This document shows, piece by piece, positions 1-7,772 of a stretch of DNA of 36,774 nt. A program made the translations under genes and the position numbers. The notes beneath the pieces were generated by a model. It was given only the letters and a program-made list of their open reading frames with translations, made no database searches and had not been told where the DNA came from. Source of the stretch: Helicobacter sp. (GTDB lineage Bacteria > Campylobacterota > Campylobacteria > Campylobacterales > Helicobacteraceae). Every line of letters starts with the position of its first letter. The first letter of the stretch is position 1. The DNA is taken from positions 1 to 36,774 of the forward strand of contig NZ_JAFVUX010000036.1 of the NCBI RefSeq assembly GCF_017502485.1, in the 5' to 3' direction.

Positions 1-182
1 GATTCTATAAGGACTCTAGTCTCATCCGTGCTGCCATCATCAGCAATGATCACTTCTGCTGGGAGCGGAGAGAGATCGCGCACAGAGTCTAACACTAAAG
101 CCAAGCGATCTGGGGAGTTGTAAGTAGTGATGACAAGAGAAGCACCTAGAGTGGTACTTGCTAGATTCTCGTTCGCCAGCAT
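1..182 (-). CDS. GT2-family glycosyltransferase, N-terminal part (runs off window)
   Basis: Only the first 60 residues are inside the window; the gene continues past base 1. The start ATG is at 182, 8 bases after the stop of the upstream reductase, so it is probably the last visible member of the same minus-strand operon. The fragment shows the opening of a GT-A fold family 2 transferase: a hydrophobic strand with SLVITTYNSPDRL (residues about 14-26), then EVIIADDGSTDET (about 44-56), where the DDGS block is the nucleotide-sugar binding turn. Such enzymes transfer a sugar from a nucleotide donor, usually in lipopolysaccharide or glycoprotein synthesis at the cytoplasmic face of the inner membrane. 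The acceptor cannot be told from this fragment. Confidence 0.85.
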   Translation of the reverse strand, partial: MLANENLASTTLGASLVITTYNSPDRLALVLDSVRDLSPLPAEVIIADDGSTDETRVLIE

Positions 183-190
183 AGTTGAAA

Positions 191-991
191 TTATTTAAAA
201 GTCGTCCCACCATCGATAACTATCGTCTGTCCAGTAAGCCAGCCACTTTGCGCAGAGTCACATAAGAAATATGCTGCACCTGCTAAATCCTCTGGCGCAC
301 CCATACGATTAAGCGGGGATTGCTCTTCAACTTTTGCTCGCACTTCCGCATAATCCGGGAAAGCGCGTAATGCGTCTGTATCAATTGGTCCTCCACTCAC
401 AGCATTGACGCGTATCCCCCACTCACCAAGCTCAGCAGCTGCGTATTTGACCATTGTTTCTACCGCATTTTTACAATTCCCATGCCCTGCATAGTTTGGC
501 ATATAGACAAGATTACCCGTAGAGCTTAGAGAGATGATAGAACCGCCGCCCACTTCTTTCATACGCTTTGCTGCCTCTTGCGCACCTACAACAAAAGCCA
601 ACACCGTGGCAGTGTAGATGTTGTTGAGTCCCCTAGGACGCAAACGCATAAAAGGTCCAAACCCACCAGCTACACTTTTGCCATAAATAATGGCATTACT
701 TACAAAAAAATCCACACGAGAAAAATCAGCATCAATCTTGCTAAAAAGCTCACTATACTGCTCTGGTTCTAGCACATTTAGTGGGTAGTAACAAGCTTTA
801 ATACCATAGCTAGATTCCACATCTTTGGCAATTTTATCTGCTTCTTCTTCGTTTTTATTGTATGTGAAAGCTACATTAACGCCATTTTGTGCGAATTTAT
901 ACAAGATCGCCTTGCCGATACCACGCGTAGCACCGCTTATGACAAGTGTTTTACCCCGCATAGATTGATTAGAGCCTTGAGCTTGTGTCAT
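191..991 (-). CDS. FabL-like short-chain dehydrogenase/enoyl-ACP reductase (HP1014/HdhA position)
   Basis: 266-aa Rossmann-fold oxidoreductase. The nucleotide-binding loop [10 protein letters not shown] lies at residues 19-28. The active site reads Y167-AGHGNC-K174, that is Tyr-x6-Lys, not the Tyr-x3-Lys of ordinary short-chain dehydrogenases. Tyr-x6-Lys is the hallmark of enoyl-ACP reductases (FabI, FabL), and the glycine loop resembles FabL more than FabI. The likely reaction is therefore NAD(P)H reduction of the enoyl-ACP double bond in fatty-acid synthesis. The H. pylori gene at this place (HP1014, as I recall) is labelled 7-alpha-hydroxysteroid dehydrogenase, which this active site does not favour. 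The start at 991 has GAGG 8 bases upstream; a second Met at residue 11 has no ribosome site. Its start overlaps the dapA stop by 4 bases, so the two are probably translationally coupled. Confidence 0.8.
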   Translation of the reverse strand: MTQAQGSNQSMRGKTLVISGATRGIGKAILYKFAQNGVNVAFTYNKNEEEADKIAKDVESSYGIKACYYPLNVLEPEQYSELFSKIDADFSRVDFFVSNAIIYGKSVAGGFGPFMRLRPRGLNNIYTATVLAFVVGAQEAAKRMKEVGGGSIISLSSTGNLVYMPNYAGHGNCKNAVETMVKYAAAELGEWGIRVNAVSGGPIDTDALRAFPDYAEVRAKVEEQSPLNRMGAPEDLAGAAYFLCDSAQSGWLTGQTIVIDGGTTFK

Positions 992-1893
992 TGTTTCACC
1001 TCATAGTGTTGTAATGTCTGCTCGATGTAGCGTAGATTTTCTACGCTTGGAGCAAGCAACGGCAACCGATACTCTAGGCTTGATATAAGCCCTGATAGAT
1101 ACATCGCTGCTTTAATAGGGATAGGATTGCTCTCGCAAAACAAAGCGCAATTTATAGCATAAAGTTCATTATTTATAGCTTTGGATTCTTTAAAGTTTCG
1201 CTCCAAGGCTAGATGCGTGAGCGAGGAAATTTTATCTGGCAAAAGATTGCCTGTGACAGAGATCACGCCTTTTCCGCCATTAGCAAGTATAGGGTAGTTA
1301 ATGGCATCTTCTCCGCTAAATATCGCAAAATCTTTGGCAAGTGTATTTAGCTCAACTATGCGCTCCATAGAGCCACTAGCTTCTTTAATGGCAATGATAT
1401 TTGACACATCTTTATAGAGTCGTATCGCCGTGATTGGCTCGATATTTACCCCTGTGCGCGAGGGGACATTATAGAGCATAAGGGGGATTTCCACAGATTC
1501 TGCTACGGCTTTGTAGTGCTGATATAGTCCTTCTTGAGTGGGTTTATTGTAATAAGGACTTACACACAAAATCCCATCCGCACCACATTTTTGCGCAAAG
1601 CGTGCTAAATCTATGGCTTCGGCGGTGGCATTGCTCCCAGCTCCTGCTAGCACCTTTGTGCCACTATTTTTACAGACGCTAACAGCGATTTCTATGCACT
1701 CCATATGCTCCTTATGTGAGAGCGTAGCAGACTCTCCTGTGGTACCAACAGGCACACACGCATCCATTCCATAACGAATCTGCCGCTCAATGAGAGAGAT
1801 GAAGCACTCCGTATCAATCTTGCCATTTTTAAAGGGGGTAATAAGCGCGCTCATCGCGCCACTTGGCATTTGATCTGCGTAGGACATACTCAC
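988..1893 (-). CDS. dapA: 4-hydroxy-tetrahydrodipicolinate synthase
   Basis: 301 aa, the usual length. It condenses pyruvate with aspartate semialdehyde, the first committed step to diaminopimelate (peptidoglycan cross-linking) and lysine, in the cytoplasm. Visible signature residues are GTTGE at 50-54, the active-site Tyr141 in YNVPSRTG, and the Schiff-base Lys170 in IAIKEASG. It overlaps the downstream reductase by 4 bases and follows the M16 peptidase gene after 9 bases. The order peptidase-dapA-SDR is the same as HP1012-HP1013-HP1014 of H. pylori as I recall it. Nothing is odd in the sequence. Confidence 0.97.
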   Translation of the reverse strand: MSMSYADQMPSGAMSALITPFKNGKIDTECFISLIERQIRYGMDACVPVGTTGESATLSHKEHMECIEIAVSVCKNSGTKVLAGAGSNATAEAIDLARFAQKCGADGILCVSPYYNKPTQEGLYQHYKAVAESVEIPLMLYNVPSRTGVNIEPITAIRLYKDVSNIIAIKEASGSMERIVELNTLAKDFAIFSGEDAINYPILANGGKGVISVTGNLLPDKISSLTHLALERNFKESKAINNELYAINCALFCESNPIPIKAAMYLSGLISSLEYRLPLLAPSVENLRYIEQTLQHYEVKQ

Positions 1894-1902
1894 TCCTTGT
1901 TA

Positions 1903-3210
1903 TCATATTTCTTTTTTATCGCATAAAATAGCCACACTTAGTGTGTCATCCAAGAAATAATGTTGCGCCACACGCGTGAGATCCGCTAAAGTTAGCTTGC
2001 TAAACTCTTCTTCATAGCGCAAAAGCGGACCTAAATCTTCACGCACCAAAAATGCCCCAAACAGCCCAGCCACAGAGCTTGAATTCTCTAGTGAATTCAC
2101 AAATCTTGCCTGCATATTGCGCTTGGCAGTATCTAGCTCTTTTTGCGTGATCTGTCCCTGCTTCACACGCTCCAAAATAGCCAGAATCTCCTTTTGCAAA
2201 GTTTTTGCCTGCACTTTTTCATTCCCCGCTGCCATAATCATAAACAATCCGGAGTCCTTCAGCCCCATAGCCGAAGCAGACACCTTACTAGCAAGATTGC
2301 GCTTATCTACTAGCTCACTGTCAAGTAAGGCGGATTTCCCACCACTCAACACTTCTGCAAGCGCAGAGAGCGCAACTTGATCAGTATAAGAAAAATCTGG
2401 AATCTTATAGCCCATAATGAGCCACTCAATTTTAGTACGCTTTTTGACAATCACTTCGCGGTAGCCATCTTGCTCTGGCTCTTGAATGCGGACTTTCGGG
2501 ATAACCCTTGTAGCAGTGATCGCACCAAAATGTTTGCTCGCAGAAACAAAAACCCTTTGAGGATCAATATCACCTGCTACAACAACAATAGCATTATTTG
2601 GCTGGTAATAGCTATCATAAAAATCTCTAATGTCTTCAATCTTCCAATTTAAAATATCGCCCATAAATCCAATAGGTGTCCAGTGGTAAGAATGGTGCAA
2701 AAATGCGGTGTTAAAAAAGCGGAAATACAAATACCCAAGCGGAGAATTATCTGTGCGCCACCGTCTTTCTTCTGCGACTACCTGTCGCTCTGGTTGGAAC
2801 TCTTCATCTTTTAGCGAGAGATTTCGCATAAGTTCGGCAAAAAGCTCTAAAGAAGTATCAATATGCTCCGCACTTGATTTGATAAAATAACGCGTGTAGT
2901 CAAAACTTGTAAGGGCATTATTCACACCTCCAAAGCCTTTAACAATTTTATCAAACTCCCCTGCTTGAAGGTTTTTAGTCGATTTGAAGCTTAAATGCTC
3001 AAGCATATGTGCTATGCCACTCTTACCTAAAGTCTCGTTCCTAGAACCTACTTTATAGAAAATATCTGTCTCAATCACACCGCTACCATTATCCAAAGGG
3101 ATAACAACAATCTGCAAGCCATTATCCAAAGTTTTCTGCTCATATTTTGGCAACACGCTCTTGCCCAAGCTTACACTCATCAACACTCCTAATAACAATA
3201 CAAATCGCAT
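1903..3210 (-). CDS. Exported M16-family zinc peptidase (HP1012/PqqE-like)
   Basis: 435 aa from the preferred start at 3210. An in-frame start at 3276 would overlap pyrD by 65 bases and hide the signal peptide; starting at 3210, one base past the pyrD stop, gives MRFVLLLGVLMSVSLGKS, a good secretion signal. The inverted zinc motif HMLEH is at residues 68-72, and the third ligand is probably Glu148 in VAEERRW, 76 residues later as in the pitrilysin family. A second, non-catalytic M16 half with a GGKSALL-type segment follows. The protein is a single-chain, roughly 435-aa bacterial type, predicted to act in the periplasm on short peptides. In H. pylori the gene is misnamed pqqE; there is no PQQ pathway here. 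It sits in the operon between pyrD and dapA. Confidence 0.9.
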   Translation of the reverse strand: MRFVLLLGVLMSVSLGKSVLPKYEQKTLDNGLQIVVIPLDNGSGVIETDIFYKVGSRNETLGKSGIAHMLEHLSFKSTKNLQAGEFDKIVKGFGGVNNALTSFDYTRYFIKSSAEHIDTSLELFAELMRNLSLKDEEFQPERQVVAEERRWRTDNSPLGYLYFRFFNTAFLHHSYHWTPIGFMGDILNWKIEDIRDFYDSYYQPNNAIVVVAGDIDPQRVFVSASKHFGAITATRVIPKVRIQEPEQDGYREVIVKKRTKIEWLIMGYKIPDFSYTDQVALSALAEVLSGGKSALLDSELVDKRNLASKVSASAMGLKDSGLFMIMAAGNEKVQAKTLQKEILAILERVKQGQITQKELDTAKRNMQARFVNSLENSSSVAGLFGAFLVREDLGPLLRYEEEFSKLTLADLTRVAQHYFLDDTLSVAILCDKKEI

Positions 3211-3211
3211 A

Positions 3212-4273
3212 CTACAAATCCACGCCAATTGCCTGCGTGATGGAGTCAAACCCATCAGCTTTAAGTAGGGCAACAAGCTCTTGACTCATCTTCGCACAAA
3301 GACTTGGACCATGATAGACAAGCCCTGTATAAACCTGCACGAGTGAAGCTCCAAGCCTGATCCTGCTATATGCTTCCTCAGCATTAGCGACCCCACCTAC
3401 GCTAATAAGTATCGCGTCTTTGTGGGTTTTGTGTAAAGATTTTGCCAAAGCAGCAAACATCTCCCTGCTCTTCTCACACAAAGCAGCCCCACTAATACCG
3501 CCGTGCTTAGGATTAGCGATCAATGAGATATCTGTGGTCGTATTTGTCGCGATAATCCCACTTGCACCAGAATCTAACGCCCTAGCACACACGCTTATGG
3601 CAGAATCTATATCCATATCTGGAGCAATTTTTAAAAATAGGGGCTTTTGTGTCTTTTGACGCGCTATAGTGAAAAGATATTCTACAAACTTTTCATTCTG
3701 TAAATCTCGCAAATTTGGGGTATTTGGTGAGGAAAGATTGAAAGTATAATAGTCTCCTACATCCAATACATCTTCTAGAGTTTTTTGGTAATTTAGTGTG
3801 GCGTCTTCTTCATTGATTTCTTTATTTTTACCAATATTTATGCCAATTGGAACACAAAATGGGTAGAGCTTCTTAAGCCTTGTAGCAAACGCAACACTAC
3901 CTAGATTATTAAACCCCATAGCATTCTGCAAGCTTTCTTCACTCTCGTGGCGAAAAAGCCTTGGCTTTGGATTTCCACTTTGTGGGATTTTAGTAATTGT
4001 CCCAAGCTCCAAATACCCAAAACCGAGTCCCGCAAGAGGCTTCACGCACAAAGCATCTTTATCAAAACCAGCCGCCAAGCCGATAGGATTATAAAACCGC
4101 AAGCCCAAAATTTCTTGAGCAAGACTTTCATCGATATAGCCGCCAATGCGCAACAATATATCATCGCCAAACGGCAAAGCGCGTAAAGCATACAAAGACT
4201 TTTGCGAAAAGCGGTGCACATTCTCTGCATCAAATTTAAACAATAGCGGCTTTAATCGTTGATAAATTTCCAT
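3212..4273 (-). CDS. pyrD: Dihydroorotate dehydrogenase (quinone), class 2
   Basis: 353 aa, matching class 2 enzymes, which oxidise dihydroorotate to orotate in pyrimidine synthesis and pass electrons to membrane quinone. The N-terminal helical region (about residues 1-40) is the membrane/quinone domain that class 1 lacks. The FMN barrel follows, with the catalytic-Ser loop NLSSPNTPNLRDLQ, the FMN-binding GINIGKNKE, ATNTT, and SVGGVANAEEAY and YTGLVYHGP near the C-terminus. The gene lies 12 bases after the gamma-carbonic-anhydrase-like gene and one base before the M16 peptidase. This keeps the ppk-pyrD-peptidase order of H. pylori, with one extra gene inserted. Confidence 0.96.
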   Translation of the reverse strand: MEIYQRLKPLLFKFDAENVHRFSQKSLYALRALPFGDDILLRIGGYIDESLAQEILGLRFYNPIGLAAGFDKDALCVKPLAGLGFGYLELGTITKIPQSGNPKPRLFRHESEESLQNAMGFNNLGSVAFATRLKKLYPFCVPIGINIGKNKEINEEDATLNYQKTLEDVLDVGDYYTFNLSSPNTPNLRDLQNEKFVEYLFTIARQKTQKPLFLKIAPDMDIDSAISVCARALDSGASGIIATNTTTDISLIANPKHGGISGAALCEKSREMFAALAKSLHKTHKDAILISVGGVANAEEAYSRIRLGASLVQVYTGLVYHGPSLCAKMSQELVALLKADGFDSITQAIGVDL

Positions 4274-4285
4274 ATATACTCCTTG

Positions 4286-4813
4286 CTACTTGACTTCATC
4301 ATAATGCGAAGCAGCCAAATGTTGATAATGCAAGGCTGACGATAAGCATTGAGCTATCTCATCATCTCGCAAAGTACGGATAAAGCGCGCAGGGTTGCCT
4401 AAGATTAAGCTTCTAGAGGGAAATTTCTTTCCTTGTGTAACAACACTTCCAGCCCCCACAATACTCTGCTCGCCTATTTCTGCCATATCCATAATAATCG
4501 TACCCATACCGATAATACACTCCGCGTGGATATGGCAAGCGTGGATTATGCAATTATGCCCGATGGTAACATTTTCATCAATAATTGTGCTACCATCAAA
4601 GTCCTGTGTAGCATAGCCAATGTGGATAGTGCTATTATCTTGGATATTGCTTCCATCACCGATATAGATTCTAGCACCATCTGCGCGGATGACACTTCCA
4701 TACCACACACTAGCTTTTTCGCCGATATACACTTCACCGATAATCGTAGTCTGCGGTAGGATTATGGCACTTGTAGCGATTTTTGGGGTGTGTCCATTAA
4801 AGCTAGCAATCAT
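4286..4813 (-). CDS. Gamma-carbonic anhydrase-like (YrdA/PaaY) hexapeptide protein
   Basis: 175 aa made of repeated hexapeptide turns forming a left-handed beta-helix. The residues used by gamma-carbonic anhydrases are present: Arg43 and Asp45 (VIRADG), Gln58 (NIQDN), and the three histidines His64 (TIHIG), His86 (TIGHN) and His91 (CIIHAC), with the His86/His91 spacing of five as in the archaeal Cam enzyme. It is therefore likely a metal-binding trimer. Whether it hydrates CO2 cannot be read, because many YrdA/PaaY proteins show weak or other activity. The start ATG shares one base with the ppk stop (TAATG), implying coupled translation. I do not recall this gene between ppk and pyrD in H. 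pylori. Confidence 0.88.
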   Translation of the reverse strand: MIASFNGHTPKIATSAIILPQTTIIGEVYIGEKASVWYGSVIRADGARIYIGDGSNIQDNSTIHIGYATQDFDGSTIIDENVTIGHNCIIHACHIHAECIIGMGTIIMDMAEIGEQSIVGAGSVVTQGKKFPSRSLILGNPARFIRTLRDDEIAQCLSSALHYQHLAASHYDEVK

Positions 4814-6897
4814 TATGATTCTCCTATCATTCTCTGTAATAATTTTTTAGCCTTAGCTTTAGACTCCTTTTTGTTGGAGCTGTGGATTTCATTGACATAG
4901 CATTCATAGACTATTTGTGAAGAAATTGGATTATCCTTAGGGGTTGGGATCTTGCGATACTCGCCATCGCTTAATAGCTCGTGGGCTTGTGTGTTATCGC
5001 TGAGTTGGATTGTAAGAATCTCTATGAGCCTATCGGCAATAACTTTGTTTGTCGCTGGAGTGAGTAACTCCACGCGTCTCTCAAGATTTCTAGGCATAAG
5101 ATCCGCACTAGAGAAAAACACCCTTTCTTTAGCGTGAGCGAAATAGTAAATTCTAGCGTGTTCCAAATATTTGCCGATTATTGAATACACGCGGATATTT
5201 TCACTCATACCCTTAACCCCAGGACGCAAGCAACACACACCACGGACAATAAGATCAATTTGCACGCCAGCCTTTGAAGCCTCATAGAGTGCTAGTATCA
5301 CATCAGTATCAACAATAGCATTTGCCTTAAGAATAATGCGCCCTTCTGCACCAAAGCTAGATTCTAGTTTGATAAGCTCTAAAAGCTTTGACTTAATCTG
5401 CGTAGGTGCTACACACAAAGTATCAAGCTCGGTTTTATGTGAGCTACCGGTGGATAGTGAGTGGAAAAGTTTAACGACATCATTACTAATTGCTTGATTG
5501 CTTGTAAAAAGGCTTATGTCTGTGTAGATTTTAGCCGAAGCGGTGTTGTAGTTCCCTGTACTTAAATGCACATATTCTGTAAGTTTATCGCCGACTTTTT
5601 TGATCACAAGTGCGACTTTAGCATGGACTTTGAGCCCGGGGACACCATAGATGACATGTGCTCCGGCAGATTCTAGCGCGCGCGCCCAATGCAGGTTGTT
5701 CTCCTCATCAAAGCGAGCCTTAAGCTCAACAAGCACGGTTACTTGCTTTTCTTCTGCTGCTTGGATAAGTGCCTTTACTATGGGAGAGTTTTTCCCCACG
5801 CGATAGAGTGTCATACGAATGGAGAGCACATCTTTATCCTTAGTAGCAGTGGTGATAAAATCTACCACCGGGTCAAAGCTCTCATAAGGATGAAATGCGA
5901 TAATATCGCTAGATTCTATGGTGTCTAAAATATTACATTCAGGGTCGATAGGGGGTAGAGTCTTAGGCACAAACGGCGTAGAACCCAAATGCGCAAAATC
6001 CTTCGCCAAAACAAGCTCCCACATCGAACCAAGATTAAGCAAAATCGAGTAAGAATACACATCTTCAGGCACGACTTCTACTTGCTTTTGAACAAACTCT
6101 TTAAGCTCTGATTTGCCATCTCCTATCTCTAGGCGAGTGATCTCTCCCCTTCTCCTAGCGCGCAAGCCCTCACTCATTAACTGCATAAAGTCATCTGCTT
6201 CATCTTCTTCTATCTCAAAATCCGCATTACGCGTAACGCGAAATGGCACATAATGCTCCAAACTATATCCTAAGAAAAGCTCCGCTGCAAACTCCCCTAC
6301 AATCGTCTCTACCGGCACAAACACGCCCTTATCAATGGCAACAAATCGCTTCAGTACCCGCGGAATCCGCACGATACCAAACTTCATCTCCTTTGTCTCA
6401 TTGTGGCGAAGCTCAATAGCTATACCAAAGCTTAAGTTATTTAAATGTGGAAAAGGGTGAGTAGAATCCACTACAATTGGCACAATCACTGGATACAAAT
6501 AACGCAAGAAATACTCCCTTAGCTGTGCCTTTTGCGCTTTGTTTAGCTCGCTAAATACCTTAACCTTTAAACCCTCTTTATCTAGCCCTGCTTGTATCTC
6601 ACTAAAAAGCTCTTGCACTTGGGATTTCTCTGTGTGCAAATACTCGCGGATATGAGCAAGCTGCTGCGCAGAAGTGAGCTTATCAGCACCAATTTCACTA
6701 ATCCCACTTGCATAAAGCTTTTTAAGCCCAGCTACACGGATCATATAAAACTCATCTAAATTGGTACCATAAATAGCCAAAAACTTTAGTCGATCAAGCA
6801 AAGGGGTTTTCGTGCTTCTAGCCTCATTGAGCACACGCGTATTAAACCGCAACCATGAGAGCTCTCTATTGAAAAACATTGTATCAACTATCTCCAT
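4813..6897 (-). CDS. ppk: Polyphosphate kinase 1
   Basis: 694 aa, the usual size for PPK1, which reversibly polymerises the gamma-phosphate of ATP into polyphosphate. Seen in order: the N-terminal domain beginning FFNRELSWLRFN (8-19), the GTNLDEF core (44-50), the HPYESFDP phosphate-binding segment (336-343), the phospholipase-D-like catalytic His425 in GLKVHAKVAL, and the second essential histidine His580 in YLEHARIY. YFAHAKERVFFSSADLMPRNL follows in the last domain. It is the first gene of the minus-strand operon running to base 1. A very strong ribosome site (GGAAGGAGGAG) precedes the ATG, and a TACAAT box lies 43-48 bases upstream. In Helicobacter and Campylobacter, PPK1 supports stress survival and motility (established for relatives; not shown here). 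Confidence 0.97.
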   Translation of the reverse strand: MEIVDTMFFNRELSWLRFNTRVLNEARSTKTPLLDRLKFLAIYGTNLDEFYMIRVAGLKKLYASGISEIGADKLTSAQQLAHIREYLHTEKSQVQELFSEIQAGLDKEGLKVKVFSELNKAQKAQLREYFLRYLYPVIVPIVVDSTHPFPHLNNLSFGIAIELRHNETKEMKFGIVRIPRVLKRFVAIDKGVFVPVETIVGEFAAELFLGYSLEHYVPFRVTRNADFEIEEDEADDFMQLMSEGLRARRRGEITRLEIGDGKSELKEFVQKQVEVVPEDVYSYSILLNLGSMWELVLAKDFAHLGSTPFVPKTLPPIDPECNILDTIESSDIIAFHPYESFDPVVDFITTATKDKDVLSIRMTLYRVGKNSPIVKALIQAAEEKQVTVLVELKARFDEENNLHWARALESAGAHVIYGVPGLKVHAKVALVIKKVGDKLTEYVHLSTGNYNTASAKIYTDISLFTSNQAISNDVVKLFHSLSTGSSHKTELDTLCVAPTQIKSKLLELIKLESSFGAEGRIILKANAIVDTDVILALYEASKAGVQIDLIVRGVCCLRPGVKGMSENIRVYSIIGKYLEHARIYYFAHAKERVFFSSADLMPRNLERRVELLTPATNKVIADRLIEILTIQLSDNTQAHELLSDGEYRKIPTPKDNPISSQIVYECYVNEIHSSNKKESKAKAKKLLQRMIGES

Positions 6898-6939
6898 AAC
6901 TCCTCCTTCCTTGTAGCTTTATCCTTAGGGTATGTGGCT

Positions 6940-6945
6940 ATTGTA
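6940..6945 (-). promoter_or_regulatory. Candidate -10 box for ppk operon
   Basis: TACAAT on the minus strand (5 of 6 consensus bases), 43 bases upstream of the ppk ATG and preceded by an A/T-rich stretch. That is the usual layout of Helicobacter sigma-80 promoters, which often have no clear -35. A ribosome site of the form GGAAGGAGGAG lies between it and the start. Position and composition only; no transcription data. Confidence 0.45.
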
Positions 6946-6970
6946 TCTTAAAATCCCCAAATAAACCTAG

Positions 6971-6994
6971 CTAGAATCTACGCTTAGATTCTAG
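6971..6994. repeat. Perfect 10-bp inverted repeat, possible hairpin between two operons
   Basis: CTAGAATCTA (6971-6980), a 4-base loop CGCT, then TAGATTCTAG (6985-6994) form a perfect stem. It lies downstream of the outer-membrane protein stop at 7036 and upstream of the ppk promoter, so it could act as a weak transcription stop for the gene above it. However, the stem is A/T-rich and only a loose T-rich stretch follows. Both arms are copies of the over-represented window-wide word. Confidence 0.5.
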
Positions 6995-7017
6995 TAACAA
7001 CCCCTAGTAACAACCCC
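6992..7017. repeat. Two perfect tandem copies of a 13-bp unit
   Basis: TAGTAACAACCCC occurs at 6992-7004 and again directly at 7005-7017. The repeat sits in the intergenic spacer between the outer-membrane protein gene and ppk, overlapping the edge of the hairpin above. Probably a small slippage duplication; copy number may vary between strains. Confidence 0.8.
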
Positions 7018-7035
7018 ATCAGCCAACGCTAGAAT

Positions 7036-7755
7036 CTAAATAGAAAAATCATACATACACAAGCTTACAACAAACGAATATCCGCTAAACACAGGATCAC
7101 CATAATTGCGCGCATCAACTCCACGCAAAATAACAAGCGGATAGGAGTAACTACCCTCAAGCTTTAGTCCAAAACCTCTTACAAGATTGACAAAAATACC
7201 AGCATTAAAACTTGCACCGTGGATATTGTATTGCTTAATATCATTGGGGAATTTTATATGCTGCATACCCCAGCTAATCCCTACACTTGGAATCACATAC
7301 CGCGCCACAAGATAGGAAGTACGCACACCAAAACTAAGTGAATAATCTTGCGCAGCCACGCCATTGATATAGCCCCCTAGCATAAAGTTATGCCAATGCA
7401 CCCCACGCTCCAGTCCGAAAAATACCCCGTGCGCTATTTGACTAAAATCTCTATCCACACGCGAATTTGACACCCCATCAATCAAGCTTACTTGCTGGGC
7501 TTTGATATGGCTTTGTGAATACCCTATGGAAAAAGACCCATACGATCGCTTGCTAACTGCTATAGGCTGATAGAGAGAAAACTTCTTTGCGCTACTAACA
7601 CTAGAATCTAAAGTAGGCTCAATAGAGCCAAGCGCACTTTGACTAGACTCATCTTGTAAAGTAGGCTGCGTAGAAAAACCGGACTTAGGAAAAGCTTGCG
7701 CGCTAGATTCTAGACATAATAGCAACACCGCACATATAAGAGAGAGTACTTTCAT
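7036..7755 (-). CDS. Small outer-membrane beta-barrel-type protein, unknown function
   Basis: 239 aa from the preferred start at 7755. An upstream in-frame ATG at 7770 exists, but the sequence AGGAAGG 4-5 bases before the second ATG decides for it, and that start gives a clean signal peptide (MKVLSLICAVLLLCLESSAQA). After about 60 low-complexity residues rich in Ser/Gln, the rest alternates polar and hydrophobic residues (FSIGYSQSHI, FMLGGYINGVA, YSLSFGVRTSYL) and ends in a beta strand FVVSLCMYDFSI, as expected for a small barrel in the outer membrane. I do not recognise a family. It begins 17 bases after the pepD stop and is probably cotranscribed with it; the junction with ppk downstream has a hairpin and a promoter candidate. 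Confidence 0.75.
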   Translation of the reverse strand: MKVLSLICAVLLLCLESSAQAFPKSGFSTQPTLQDESSQSALGSIEPTLDSSVSSAKKFSLYQPIAVSKRSYGSFSIGYSQSHIKAQQVSLIDGVSNSRVDRDFSQIAHGVFFGLERGVHWHNFMLGGYINGVAAQDYSLSFGVRTSYLVARYVIPSVGISWGMQHIKFPNDIKQYNIHGASFNAGIFVNLVRGFGLKLEGSYSYPLVILRGVDARNYGDPVFSGYSFVVSLCMYDFSI

Positions 7756-7772
7756 CAACCTTCCTAACATGA

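Noticed and set aside
3211..3276. Earlier start of the M16 peptidase at 3276
   Set aside because: It overlaps pyrD by 65 bases and places a non-secretory stretch before a clear signal peptide that begins at 3210.
4433..4759. 108-codon open frame on plus opposite the gamma-carbonic-anhydrase gene
   Set aside because: It mirrors the hexapeptide repeat of the real gene (His/Asn/Thr-rich shadow) with no ribosome site.
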